A stretch of 64,000 nucleotides of DNA, taken from assembly GCA_021234155.1 (NCBI GenBank), contig JAJEKV010000095.1:3670621-3734620 (forward strand), written 5' to 3'. This DNA comes from Isoetes taiwanensis (lineage: Eukaryota > Streptophyta > Lycopodiopsida > Isoetales > Isoetaceae). Below, in pieces: positions 53,270-64,000 of the stretch (position 1 is the stretch's first letter; every line of letters starts with the position of its first letter). The translations under genes were made by a program, and so were the position numbers. The notes under the pieces are model-generated. The model did not search any database, was not told where the DNA came from, and saw nothing but the letters and a program-made list of their open reading frames with translations.

Positions 53270-54673
53270 GATATGGAAGAGTGTTGAGAAGATTTGGTGT
53301 GATAATATTATGCCTTGTTGGGCTGCCCCTAAAGTGCAGATCCTCGCTCATGTGGGTAATGGGTACGATTTGGGTATATGTCAGTATATACTGAAAATTG
53401 GCCTAAACCGGTTGTTGCAGGTGATTTGCCTACGTAAGAGCATTTGTGTTTTTAGGCACGGCTTGATTGGATTTAATGGACGCAAGGACTCAAAGCTTAG
53501 CATTTGTCGGTGATGGTCAAACCAAAGGGAGTTCACAGAGCTTTAGCCATACGAAGATGGTGCATGAGTTGAAGGGTTTTTTTTCGGCTTGAACCATACA
53601 TATACATCATACATCGAAGGATCAAATGTGTTGTCAATATCTGATTCTCATGCAGTCAAGTGCAAGATTGTAGCTAGAACCTATGTCCTTAGATGGACCA
53701 GAGCTTCTCTATAATTATCTAATCCCTATAACATGGACTTCTAATTGGATTGTGAACTCGAAGCTATCATAATTTGCCAATGGATTGGGTATGCATCTTG
53801 CCCATTCTATTGTTAATGGTCCTCGAATTTGTGTATCTCTTCCTACTTGTATTTCTATTCCTCAGTCAGTAGTGGTCAAAAGTGGCCCACTTTTTTTCAA
53901 GTACAAACTACGCTGCTTATGGACCTGAGCTTGCCAAGATGTTTCCCAATGTTGAGGCTTTCGCTACTTACAGGTCTAGGCATACTTTTGTCTCTACCTC
54001 TCCAATTGCTCCTATCCCCTGTCACATAGCAGCCACTTCACTCGAATGTCATGTTGTATCATCTTCTTCCTCATCTGCCTCTGCACTAGTTAATACGCCA
54101 GTATTACCAGCTCGTGTGCCTTCTTCTCTAGCTATTTCTGCACCATCGCCTTCTTCGAGTGTATCTCCATCCCAGTCTATATCAGTGGACCCTCTTAATG
54201 AGGATCAACACTCTCGTCTTCTAGACATTGCTCACAAGCAAGACTTATTGGACGAAGGGTGGTCTACTCCACGCTTGAAGAAGCTTGCACGTCACAAAAA
54301 TAGCTCGGCTCCTCAATCTGCGTTAGTTCATTCTGTAGCTCCAGTATCTGCTACGATTGTTACAGTGGATGTCCCTGATTCAGTGGCATTGAGACACCAG
54401 GGTGCAGATCAAGTTGCTGTTAATGATTCTATGGATGTGGAAGTTCGACCTGGTTAAAGTAACTTTTCTATAAATATGATTATATATTATTCTTCTCTTT
54501 GTAGGAGAAGAGAATAGTGTGAACTGCATTATACTGTCATGCTTAGATGGGTGGCCCTGCTCAGTTGGATCTGATTGTCCACTGGGTTTTTTATTCCTGT
54601 CTCTGCATTGTATTATGTATTATGATGGAGTGTTATTAATAAAGTATGACGTCCTTCAAAAAAAAAAAAAAAA
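53270..54673 (+). mobile_element. LINE G: poly(A) LINE copy with ORF1-like region and no ORF2
   Basis: A decayed plus-strand stretch (53,300-53,870; PCWAAPKVQILAHVGNGYDL, LGMHLAHSIVNGPRICVSLP) leads into an open frame 53,882-54,457 that is Ser/Pro/Val-rich with EDQHSRLLDIAHKQDLLDEG and STPRLKKLARHKNSS. Soon after its stop comes a 3' UTR with AATAAA (54,640) and CGTCCTTC, then poly(A) at 54,658-54,673. The 3' end matches LINEs E and F. The ORF1 assignment is by style and context. Confidence 0.6.
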
Positions 54674-54679
54674 TTTCCA

Positions 54680-55440
54680 TGCAGAAAATCTTTGCTCATT
54701 AGGACCTTATACATTCGAAACGTTATATTTATTTTGAAGCTGAGAATGAATTGCTTGGGTAATACATGGCCTATACAATATTTTATTTATATTTATAGTT
54801 GTTGTTAGTCATAAACATGCCTCCAGGTGCATGGCAATATCGCCTTTCGTTAAACCTCTTTTTCGTGCTCAGTACATAGACTACTAATGTTGCCCACCCA
54901 GATAGTCAAGGCCTCTTCAATGAGCAAAATGACTGGGTTCATCCCCAGGTAGGTCTTTATAAAGACAATTTTGCAAAGGTTTCAAGTTTCTCTTTCATTG
55001 CAGGAACTCTAGATTGCAGATAGTTGCATCATCTAAGAACATGGATTCATGCCTGGTCACTTGCAAGTATCATGTGATGTTCAACTTGTGCCAAATATAA
55101 GCTTAAGATAGTGTACTTTTAGGAGTGAAAAAACAAAAAAGTAAAACGTTAAATTAAAGTTCCAACTTGCATAAAACTTGAAGCAATCTCTAAACCAAGT
55201 AACTTATGTGACTTGTCATGTCTTCTTTGCAAGTCTGATTTAGACAGATGATACTGCAATGGGAGTCCACCATATTTGCCATATCACATTGTATTGGTAC
55301 AGGGAACATACAGAAAAATTTCTCAAGATTCTACCATTAACCTTCGCTCCACATTTAACACAACCCTTCTCACCATTCAACACAAGCCTTCTCAAGTGAA
55401 ATATATCCACCATTTTTTATTGATTTTTTAAATTATGCCC
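54680..55440. other. No gene recognised
   Basis: AT-rich stretch between LINE G and the TIR element. No ORF above 60 codons, no clear repeats. Confidence 0.4.
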
Positions 55441-55443
55441 GAC

Positions 55444-56542
55444 GAAAAGCCCAGCAACGCTGGGCACTTTTTCTAGTATTTTTATAAGACACCATTTTGA
55501 GCTCCACCTAAGCTCCATGTCATACATAAGGCACGTCCTAAAAAATCAGTTTTCCATTATCAAATATAAGACATGTCCTATCAATATGAGACATGTCCTA
55601 TAATCTAGGTTTTCCACATTCTGCTCCTTCTGCAATTTCAGGGGAAGAGCTTTCTAAAGCAGAACTACAGTCTTTTGAATCAATGGCGCATTGTTCATCT
55701 TCATCAGCTTGGATAGGATCTTCTTAACTTTTTTTATGTGCAGCAGAGCAGAATGGACGGATACTTGATCAAAAAATCGGAAGCAGATTTCCGAAAATCC
55801 TGTTCGGTATCATCCATCTTCATGTTCTAAGATCATGTCCAGACTCTTCCCAGGAGCGACAGAGTTCTGTCTTATACAATGTTGCTGCCTGAGTACTTCC
55901 TGAGCTTTCTGAGTCTGATTTGCTTTTAGGACTTCCCTTAGATTTTTGCAGGAGGTGAATAATTGGAATGCCATCCATTATCAACAGATCTTCACCCAAG
56001 AAAGCATCAATTGGACGTAATGCATGATGCAATAGTTTGGGGGAAGTGGAATTTCCTCTGCTAGAAGATGTAGCCATGCCATTTTTCGAGCCCTTCTTGT
56101 TAGACTTTTCATCCAGTGGAATGCTATGAATCCTAACCTGAATAGTTGAAATTGAAGGCTCGGAGCTTACACTGCGCATTGAACATTTCATTGGGATATA
56201 ATCTTCGTCAGCCCGACAAGATTTTAACAGATCCGGCATGCCCTTTGTGCCAAATCGGAGATGTCTGATGCCAGTGATACAGATCCAGCGATAAACGACA
56301 AACAACAAGCTCGTAGCATAGCCTACCTTTTTTTCCAGACATCCTAAAATTGCGGCCAAAAAGACATGGGATTGGCCACGTTTGCCTGTTGCATTTTGTG
56401 GCGGGGGGTGCGACACTATATTTGTACGAACTTTAAATGAGACATGTCCAAAAAGTTGCCATGGAATAGCCATGGTGTCTTATATGGCCCAATCACACTT
56501 CAATAATTTTAAGACAGCAGGGTCGTGGAAAAAGGGCTTTTC
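55444..56542. mobile_element. ATAAGAC-family TIR element carrying a captured gene piece
   Basis: Left end GAAAAGCCC (55,444) and right end GTGGAAAAAGGGCTTTTC (56,525-56,542) are inverted repeats. Inside the left end are ATAAGACACCATTTTGAGCT CCAC (55,484-55,507) and GACATGTCCTAT repeats. The first ~410 bp matches 47,783-48,205. The interior unique to this copy holds a CCCH zinc-finger fragment on the minus strand. More copies of the inverted motif (TAGGACGTGTCTTAT at 56,628) lie beyond the right end, so the locus is nested. Confidence 0.65.
55820..56180 (-). pseudogene. Captured CCCH (TTP/TIS11-type) zinc-finger gene fragment
   Basis: Proteins of this type bind AU-rich RNA through two CCCH fingers. 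The minus-strand ORF (56,473-55,820) has a linker SSSRGNSTSPKLLHHALRP, then LLQKSKGSPKSKSDSESSGS and TLYKTELCRSWEESG, the invariant entry to the first CCCH finger. The sequence then leaves the family (GHDLRT, stop), so the finger is cut after its first Cys. Upstream of about 56,180 the frame is transposon-like sequence. It reads as a truncated gene piece inside a TIR element (Pack-type capture). Confidence 0.65.
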
Positions 56543-56599
56543 ACACAATAGCAGTGTCTTATTTTTTAAGGTGTTTCATTGGTCCAACACAGCAAACAA

Positions 56600-57305
56600 G
56601 TAAAAATGGTTTTCACACGAGCCTAAGTAGGACGTGTCTTATTTACTATGGCGTCTCTTTTTCTTCCGGGGGAAACCCCCCGCCACAAAATAAGACAACT
56701 TTTTTGCCCAATCACAACTCTTGCTGACGGGATTTCAAGAAAAGTCCTAAAATAGGACTTCGATTTTGTTCTGCCGTTGCTTCAGCAGATAACTTAGAGC
56801 TTCAAAAGGGAGTCAAGATTTCAAGGAATGTGAAGATTTCTTCACAATTTTGTTGTTTCAGATTCTTCATAGTAATTCTTTGCAAAAATCCTCTATGTAA
56901 GAAGCAGATCCTTATTCTGTGCTGAATAAAGCAAAAACAAGTCCAGTCCGATGTTTTCTGGCTATTTTTTGTGCTACGGTGGGATTTTTTTGTCTGCACA
57001 ACTCCTACACAGTTCCGAGTCTGCAGTTTCGGATTTGGGTCTGCATGTCTAATACATATACAAGGTGTCTGCTTTGGATTGTTCGGCATGATCTGCAGGA
57101 TGCAAAACTTACAGTGCAGTTAGAATAAATTGAAGAATTAGTGCAAAAAGTACTGCGATTATACCCTTGAAGAGGATCGATTCAAAAAAGTGAGAAGCGA
57201 TTCGATAATCCACAATCCTTTAGATCTTCAAAATCAAATGTTCTTCTATCAAAACAGAGTTTCTCACTCACTTCTTTTCCATGAAACAGAGTAGTGTGAA
57301 AACAT
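56600..57305. other. No intact gene; transposon flank sequence
   Basis: Contains TAGGACGTGTCTTAT (56,628) and CACAAAATAAGACAAC near 56,690, relatives of the TIR family. Minus-strand ORF 57,089-56,802 has no recognisable motif. Confidence 0.4.
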
Positions 57306-57310
57306 AAAAT

Positions 57311-58020
57311 ATAATAATAATAATAATAATAATAGTATTTATCATGCCCCTTTTGGACCTTGAGGTCATGGAGCAGCAGTTACATTTACATGTTTGATCG
57401 TATTTGAATAAAAAACAATCTATGTGACTCGACCTTTTTGAGATAGCAACCTAGTTGCTTTGGATCTACCTCTAAGAGACTATGAAAATTACGAAAACAG
57501 ATTCTAATTCCTGCATAAGATGCGCATGTTAGAAACACATGCTCTTCATCCTCGATAACGCCTTCTGTGCACATCAGGCAAATCCGTTCTTCTCTTGGAA
57601 TACCAGCCCATCTTCCTGTCTCTATTTGGAGTTTATGCGAGCCAGTCCGATACCTTGCAATGGTTTGCCTCATGTGTCGTGAGATCTGGGCCTGAAGGTA
57701 TGTCTGATCCGAGTACACCAACATCGGATTGATCTCTTTCATGTAATAGGCCATTTTAGTGCCAGGTTCATTCCAGATCCGCTTCAATGCCTGTGACTGT
57801 ACCATATCCCGCACACCTATTTCTGTATCCGGCCAGCTTGTTCTGTTGATCCCCCAGGCAGAGGCCCAATCTAATACATCTCTATACCAGCCCGTGTGCG
57901 TGGATGCTTCCATTGCTTTTCTTGGGAGTCGATCATCATCCAAGGTACATAATCTGTTCACAAAAGTGATAGTCTGGATCAGCGCCTCCACTTCCAGTGG
58001 CAACAACCCTGCCAGTGTGA
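57311..58020 (-). mobile_element. LINE C: 5'-truncated, (ATA)n tail, nested in TIR-family DNA
   Basis: Minus-strand frame 58,020-57,386 is open: AGLLPLEVEALIQTITFVNR, WPDTEIGVRDMVQSQALKRI, GSHKLQIETGRWAGIPREER, ICLMCTEGVIEDEEHVFLTC. It matches the C-terminal part of LINE B ORF2, including the finger. The 3' hairpin GACC-UCAA-GGUC (57,356-57,367) and an (ATA) tail of about 23 bp (57,311-57,333) follow. The 5' truncation point joins AAGTGTTTTTCTTAAGACAT, TIR-family sequence, so it inserted into that element. Confidence 0.82.
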
Positions 58021-58035
58021 AAGTGTTTTTCTTAA

Positions 58036-58100
58036 GACATGTCCTAAGTCTGATGTGGAGCTTAAAATGATGTCTTATCACAATAAGACTGTCATAATAA
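58036..58100. repeat. Right inverted end of an ATAAGAC-family element
   Basis: AAGACATGTCCTAAG, then GTGGAGCTTAAAATGATGTC TTAT (58,055-58,078), is the reverse complement (22 of 24) of 55,484-55,507. Further AATAAGAC copies follow to about 58,105. Confidence 0.7.
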
Positions 58101-58336
58101 GACTCCTACAAAAATCCCCTTAAGATACTTGCGAAAAACAGTAACAGAGTTACCATATTCTTTCGCCTATGTTCCGGCTATGGCGGCATTTGGGTGAACA
58201 TATCCGCATGCATTTCCGTCCTTCTACATATCTTCATCCATTGCAGCGCTTCATATCTTCATTCATTGCAGCGTTTGTATGTCCGCCGACGCCCTTTGTA
58301 GCCTTGCAGCATCCACGCCTAAGCTTATAAATCTCT

Positions 58337-58520
58337 GTCTCAAGGATCAGACTTCTTTTTGCTAGCAGGAGGATCAGAATCTTTTGTTTTAAATAGCTTG
58401 GTTCGCCTGCGTGCTTATCTGTTGTGTTAAATGCCAGGCGCTCTGTTCTTACAGACTTCTTTCCTCTGAGGATCAGACTTCTTTTTCCTAGCAGGAGGAT
58501 CGGTAATATTTTGTTTTAAG
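58337..58520. repeat. Direct repeat, ~130-bp period
   Basis: AGGATCAGACTTCTTTTTGC-TAGCAGGAGGATC and TTTTGTTTTAA recur at about 58,343 and 58,477. A shorter CTTCATTCATTGCAGCG repeat lies at 58,230-58,275. Confidence 0.65.
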
Positions 58521-58699
58521 TACTTGCTTAGACTGCTTGCTTAGGCGCCGTGTTTATAACATGCCTTGTTTGTAACACTTCTTTCTATTATAAGGTTCAA
58601 ACTTCTTTCTGGAGGATCGGACATCTTTTGTGTGCTTAGGCGCTGTGCTATATTACACAGGTTTTCGTCCTTTTCTCTTGTACCTGTTTTATAACAGAA

Positions 58700-60790
58700 C
58701 AAAGATTATCTGCGCAAAGATCTTGCATTAACTTAGACATTTATCTTTCAGATATTTTCGCCTTGATGACAATATTTAACAAAATTTGAACTTATTCAAA
58801 TCTAATAGATATATTTTAAGGATGACGATGTAAGATTATAAGTATCCTTTTTTAACTCTTATTTATTGTAACAATTTTATCAGGTTATCTTAATAAAAAT
58901 TATAATGGTTACTAGAGCATAAAATTAATTTGTAAACAAATTTTAATTTCAATCTACTTAAAATAAATTTTTCATTAACACTAGAGTGGTCAGGTGATGG
59001 ACTAGAAATGGTCCATTTGCAGTGTTTACTTTAAAATTCATATAAAATCAATGGTACAAAATCTATCCGAACCTTTCTTGTTCACTAGAAAATTACCTAA
59101 AAATATATACACCTCCATTCTTGTAAGTTATGCTCTAGCAAACTCAGGGGGGTCAAGTACCAAAAGCTTCATGTTTACATGAAGTAAAACTGTCTCGACA
59201 AAACGATTTTTTCAAATTTTTTTATTACCATGATATTTTTCTACACGAGATAACGAAAAAGACACAAAAAACCACATGTCAATCCGAAGTCTGGAAGAAA
59301 GATAGGGCCATTCAAACATGACAGGGTCAAAACTGCTTTCTGCCTTCTCAGAACCAATTATGGTTCCCAGAAGGCAGTTATAGTTTAAATACAACAACTT
59401 TTACGAGGAAACGCATTTTGAGCTAATACTTGATATATAAGCAATTGACAAGTTCCTTCATCCCATAAAAATATTGGCTGGCCTTGAATTTGACGTTTGG
59501 ATTTTCACTTTTGATCTCAATTTTAGGTAACTTGTAATGATGATTAATATTTCCCCATATAGAGCAAAACTTACTTTATGATATCCTCCAAAAAATCATA
59601 GTATGAAAGTTCAAAATGATATGAAACCAATGCAAAAACAAGCTCATTAAAAATGCAAAAGACATGGTCATAAGAAATCAAGAAAGGTTTCTGTACCTGA
59701 GCCCATTATTGGTCCATAGGTCCATTTAAAATCAATAACTTCCTTATGTTAATTGATCTGAAGTTGAATTTTGGGATATGAATAGCTTCTGATTTACTTT
59801 AGTAATGAAAATATTTGTTGATCATAACCTTGAGGTTTGGATTAAACTTTATAGCATCAAATTCAAATATGTCTTTTATGTTTATTCTAGATTTATGCCT
59901 CGAGACGTGACTTTAAAAAAACACATTCTCAAAATGTCCCATGTCATGAAATCAATGCAAAAAAATTGAAAGAAAAATACGGAAGTTTATGACTATAAAA
60001 AGTCAAGTTAGACTGCTATGTGCAGTTCCACTTGCAGACCATTATTGGTCCACAAGAGTGGAAGTTTGAAAATTAATAGAGGCAACATCTTAATCAATTT
60101 TGATCTCAACTTTAGAATATAGTTTATGTGTACCATTCTCTATGGGGTAAAATTAATTGGTTAGACGAGCTCGCATAATTTGAGGGCAATGGCTAAGCAC
60201 AAATAACTATGAATTTATGGGTACTTATTCGCCAATTGAATCTACATAGGTTTACACTCACACCTTTCAAAAATTATGCTATTAAAGGTAAGAAACCATG
60301 GTATCATTATGGCAACAAAATGGAGAGGGTATGAAATGGAGAATGTAATGAAATGTATCATTAACTTAAATTTTTAACCTCTAATGTGTTAATCCTATGG
60401 CTGTACATCAAATTTAAATCTAGTTAATTGCATGATTAAACCCTAATTACACTATATGCAAGTTGATAGAGTAGATTTCTATCTAGATATAAGAAGAATG
60501 CATCACTCATTACTCTCGTGATACTTACAGGTGGTGATTCTGGAGCATTTTAACATATAATTTTGTCCTAAATTCTGTATAGAAAATTCTCGATTAGATT
60601 TTGAAGTTGATATAACTTATGAACACTAAAAAAAAAACAGAAGATTGTACTTCATATAGTTAAGAAACCATGGCCACAAGAATTAAGCCAAAACTTGTAA
60701 TAATAAGAGAGAAATGATTCCTAAACCGCACGCAGCATTTTTGAACAAAATAGGGTTTGCCGGCTTCCACAGACGTTACATGATAGCAAC
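58700..60790. other. No gene recognised
   Basis: About 2 kb of AT-rich DNA with no ORF above 75 codons that looks coding and no evident repeat structure. It ends at GCAAC (60,786-60,790), the probable target site of the LTR element. Confidence 0.45.
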
Positions 60791-62544
60791 TGTTACGAAC
60801 CAAAATTTTAGTACCAAAAATTTCGATCTGTATTCACATCAAACCATCAGAGTACACAGAACAAGTACTGCCTCCCACGAGGCTATATACATGAAAGCCA
60901 CGTATACAGATAACAAGATGACAACACAAGATAACTAATGCACACGTACACTCCGCCAGCTATCAAACAGCCTGCACAAGCTTCCACGTGTTAGTAACAT
61001 GCATAAGAGTTATCCAGTAATGTCAACATGAAGCGATGACTGACGGACTGCAAGAACACACATATGGAATCCACCACACGCACCATAGCATCTGCCAAGC
61101 AGACACACCCCACCATATCTAGACAGTACGTCGTCTAGAACCCCTGCGCTGGTGGATCCAGTGTAAGGGAGAAACTACAGGCATCATAAGAACTCAGGCT
61201 ACGAGACTGTTGGTTCCGCATGCCACCGTCCCATACCAGTGACAAGCCTCACCTCACAAGAGCCCCTCGTTCTTATTTAGATAAGCCACGCTCATCTAAT
61301 ATCATGCCCTGCATAAAACTCCCTTGGGTAGCACTCACTGTGCTCACCCCAGTATCACTAAGATACTGCAACAGTGGAGCATGGCTCCACAATGGATACT
61401 CTGCTTTCACTGGGCTATCGGTGGGCGTAGGATATTGTCCCATACCAATATCTTTCGTCCGCCTCACCAGCACTCACAAGTATCCATTAGAATAAGCAAA
61501 GCTCATTCACACAGAAGGGATGGCTCAATAGGAAGCCCAGCCTTGTAGCAGCTTAGTTTTAACTGCCAACAACCATTTATAATCATGGCTAAGCTTGACA
61601 CAACTTAGCAGCCCATAGCTAAATAATTAGCTTGAGCCCATTCTACAAGGCTTTCCAAGGATGGTTCAAGAAGGCATCAAGAAGCAGGCAGGACCTCTCT
61701 CTTTTCATATGATCAATCCCACCACAATTAACACAGCAGGCCATCCATCGGTCTGCCATCTCTATGGCTTAGCCAGTTCATAAGCATGGCTTGCCAGTAG
61801 TACAGTAGTGGGAACCGCTGATCACTGAATAGAGATTTTACAAAGCTCGGGGTACCCTGCCAAAATCGTCCACCTTCCCTGGATTCAACTTCCGCCTTCG
61901 TCTCCTGCAACCATCTGGCCTCCTTCTGCAGCAAATCCCGTCTGCCCTGATAACAGGCCGCCTATCTTTTGTTGAAGGCCCCTGCCAACGTGGCAAGGCC
62001 ACGTGGCGACCATCCAAACATCAGGTGGGTCTGCCGGATAGCAGATCCGGCCTGCCGCCCAACTCGTTCAGGCTGCCCGAGAATCAGGTAGGTGGCATCC
62101 CCCGATTTAGGGGTGCTCACCCTTTCTCCTATTTTAAAAGCCAATGGTCTATAAAACCATTAATATGCCTTTTAAACAACAGGCCCTTTCAAAACCGTTG
62201 TCACCTTGCTACCCAATGGTTTATAACCATTAAAGGCATTCCACCTTAGCTTATATAACATAAGCCCAACTTTTATTTCATGGGTTGCCCACCCATTAAG
62301 GCATTGCCCTTCCTATGCATTATTTTCATAACGCACTTAGGCAACCACGCAACTAAATCTAGCATTTGTAATTAGTTGCGCCCCTAGTCTAGGATCTACT
62401 AGGTGCACCATACCCTAGGCTAGAGAACAACAAGCGACCGTTACACATCTATGGCCCAACTACCATAAAACATTTCATTATGCCCAATGTTAATATGCAT
62501 GCACAATATCACACAATGGTCTGCGAATTTATTTAGGCATAACA
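60791..62544 (-). mobile_element. 3' LTR of a Ty3/gypsy chromovirus, 1754 bp
   Basis: The LTR lies downstream of the minus-strand integrase. A polypurine tract (minus strand CCAGGGGGGGAG, 62,548-62,559) is followed by TAA and then TGTTATGCC, the LTR start at 62,544. The far edge is inferred at 60,791, where the minus strand ends GGTTCGTAACA; start and end form a TGTTA/TAACA inverted pair. GCAAC next to it would be the 5-bp target duplication. The 5' LTR is outside the window, so the limits cannot be checked by comparison. ORFs inside are not real genes. Confidence 0.6.
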
Positions 62545-62569
62545 TTACTCCCCCCCTGGATTCTTGTCC

Positions 62570-64000
62570 TCAAGAATCGGCTCCAGACCGTTGAGCCATA
62601 ACATCCGGATATTGAGTCATGAAACGACGACTCTCCCACGCCGCCTCTGAGACAGGTCTATGTTTCCACTTCACCAGAAATTCCATCTGGTCTCTTTGGC
62701 GGATCCGCACTATCCGGGAATTCAATATTCTTTCAGGGGTAGGAATTTTATCCAACTCCACCATGTGTTCCTATGAAGGCACAACATTCGCAGCTTTCCT
62801 CAGAGCTGGTCGCAACTGGCTCACATGGAAAACTGGATGAATGTCCACATTCGATGGAAGTTGCGACTTGAAGGCAACATCACTATATTTCTTCAAAATC
62901 TTATAAGGACCACTGTATCTTGGGGAGAGCTTTGGTTTCTTTCCTGCAAGCAATGGCAATATTGCTTTTCTTTTCAGATTTGCAGGAAAGACCACACGAA
63001 GGTACACCATCTGACCCTCATGCAGCTCGATCGGGGCTCTCGACAAATTGGCACGTGCCCTTGCTCGATCCTGGGCCTGTCTCATATGCAATTGACACAA
63101 CCCAAGTGTCACATCCATGCCTTCAAGCATACTTATAGCAGCATCAGTTTTCAGCCCATCAGAACCAAGCGATACAGGTCCTCTGAGATTTCTCCCAAAC
63201 ATAGCCACAAACGGGCTAGTTTTGATGCTCTGTTGGAACCCATTATTGTAAGCAAACTCCACAATTGGAAAATAGTCCTCCCATCTGGATTGCTGAGTGG
63301 TCACATAAGATCTCAGCATATCCTCCAGAATCTGATTCACTCTTTCAGTTTGCCCATCCGTTTCCGGATGATCTCCACTAGAGAACTGAAGAGTGCATTT
63401 CAATGCAGAGAACAATTCACGCCAGAAATTCCCAGTGAATTTCACATCTCGATCGCTTACAATAGCTTTGGGTAATCCAAAAATAGGAAATACATGCTGT
63501 ATATAAGCCTTGGCCACCGCCAAGCCATCAGCATTCTTTGTCAGAGGTATAAAGCGTGCATACTTTGTCAACCTATCTACAATGACAAGTATCTGGGTGT
63601 AGTGATGTATGGTACGAGGCAACTTCACGATGAAATCCATAGAGATTTCACTCTCCTCTGGCACAGGCAGAGGTTGCAGAAGTCCTGGAGTCTTGCCTCG
63701 ACCCGCTTTAACCTGCTGACAAGTCTCACAGACTTTTACATATTCCTGCACATCCTCTTTCAAGCTAGGCCAGTAAAACATTCTCTTGAGCGATTCGTAA
63801 GCTTTCCATTCACCTCCATGCCCAGCATAGGGTGCATCATGGAATTCGCTCAATAACTGCTTTCTCAAAGTGTCCACAGCAGGAACATAAATACGTCCCT
63901 TATGATACCAGAGTCCATCCTGGATATCCCAAGCATCAGGTAACTTGGATAGATGCTGCGTACTCAAAATATAGGCATCCAAGTCATATGCTTGCTTAAT
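62570..64000 (-). pseudogene. Ty3/gypsy chromovirus Pol: integrase and chromodomain (partial)
   Basis: Integrase inserts the element cDNA and the chromodomain targets it to chromatin. On the minus strand from the window edge: H2C2 finger (HDAPYAGHGGEWKAYESLKR, CETCQQVKA, about 63,850-63,700); catalytic core with SMDFIVKLP, VDRLTKYARFIPL, VSDRDVKFTGNFWREL and HPETDGQTERVN, giving D, D-35-E; GPYKILKK-type GPY/F region; DIHPVFHVSQLRPALRK. One in-frame TAG at 62,771-62,773 then interrupts it. The frame continues with TPERILNSRIVRIRQRDQME and WKHRPVSEAAWES, a chromodomain, ending at 62,570. Reverse transcriptase and RNase H lie beyond the window. Confidence 0.92.

Noticed and set aside
60791-62544. 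Several 60-90 codon ORFs within the LTR
   Set aside because: They overlap on both strands, have no recognisable motifs and lie inside a probable LTR.
62825-63856. Plus-strand ORFs of 216 and 120 codons
   Set aside because: Antisense shadows of the well-supported integrase frame on the minus strand.

Overview
The window is nuclear DNA of a land plant. The evidence is a CIPK/SnRK3-type kinase, a PLS-class PPR fragment, a GDSL lipase exon, a MATH-USP (UBP12/13-type) fragment, a plant CCCH zinc-finger fragment, a Ty3 chromovirus and short GT-AG introns. I cannot place it below land plant; a repeat-rich genome such as a bryophyte, lycophyte, fern or gymnosperm would fit. No host gene here looks intact. 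Almost everything is transposons, their remains, or duplicated gene fragments. Nothing bacterial, organellar or CRISPR-like was seen.

Layout. (1) 1-12,800: what looks like one large multi-gene Mutator-like (MULE) element. It has a plus-strand zinc-finger/Ulp1 protease gene, two minus-strand unknown genes, a minus-strand MULE transposase with intact DDE residues and a SWIM finger, and a decayed hAT transposon inserted in the middle. Many copies of a 14-bp motif (GTCCAGATAAACCA) point inward at the left end and in the opposite orientation inside and at the right end. (2) 12,831-18,280: a T-rich, A-poor, gene-free stretch built from internal duplications and a 27-bp minisatellite. (3) 18,322-21,815 and 36,539-40,931: two loci of amplified CIPK-like kinase pieces. 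They share a nearly identical ~2.47-kb segment 20 kb apart. (4) 21,850-36,400: decayed LINEs, fragments of a MATH-USP, a GDSL lipase and a PPR gene, and a 501-bp MITE full of inverted TTGACAC motifs. (5) 42,328-58,080: several LINEs nested with a TIR transposon family, one copy of which carries a captured CCCH zinc-finger fragment. (6) 60,791-64,000: the 3' LTR, chromodomain and integrase of a Ty3/gypsy chromovirus whose remainder lies outside the window.

The parts that may work together are in the first 12.8 kb. Transposase, a SUMO-protease-like protein, possible DNA-binding accessory proteins and clustered motif arrays resemble the logic of multi-gene MULEs such as Arabidopsis VANDAL, where element-encoded proteins act on short motifs clustered in the element's own noncoding DNA. 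A second pattern is in the LINEs. One group ends in a small conserved hairpin, whose stem varies with compensating changes, followed by a different microsatellite in each copy. The other group ends in poly(A) after a shared CGTCCTTC-like sequence. All coordinates were read by eye, and intron calls rest on GT-AG sites plus reading phase.
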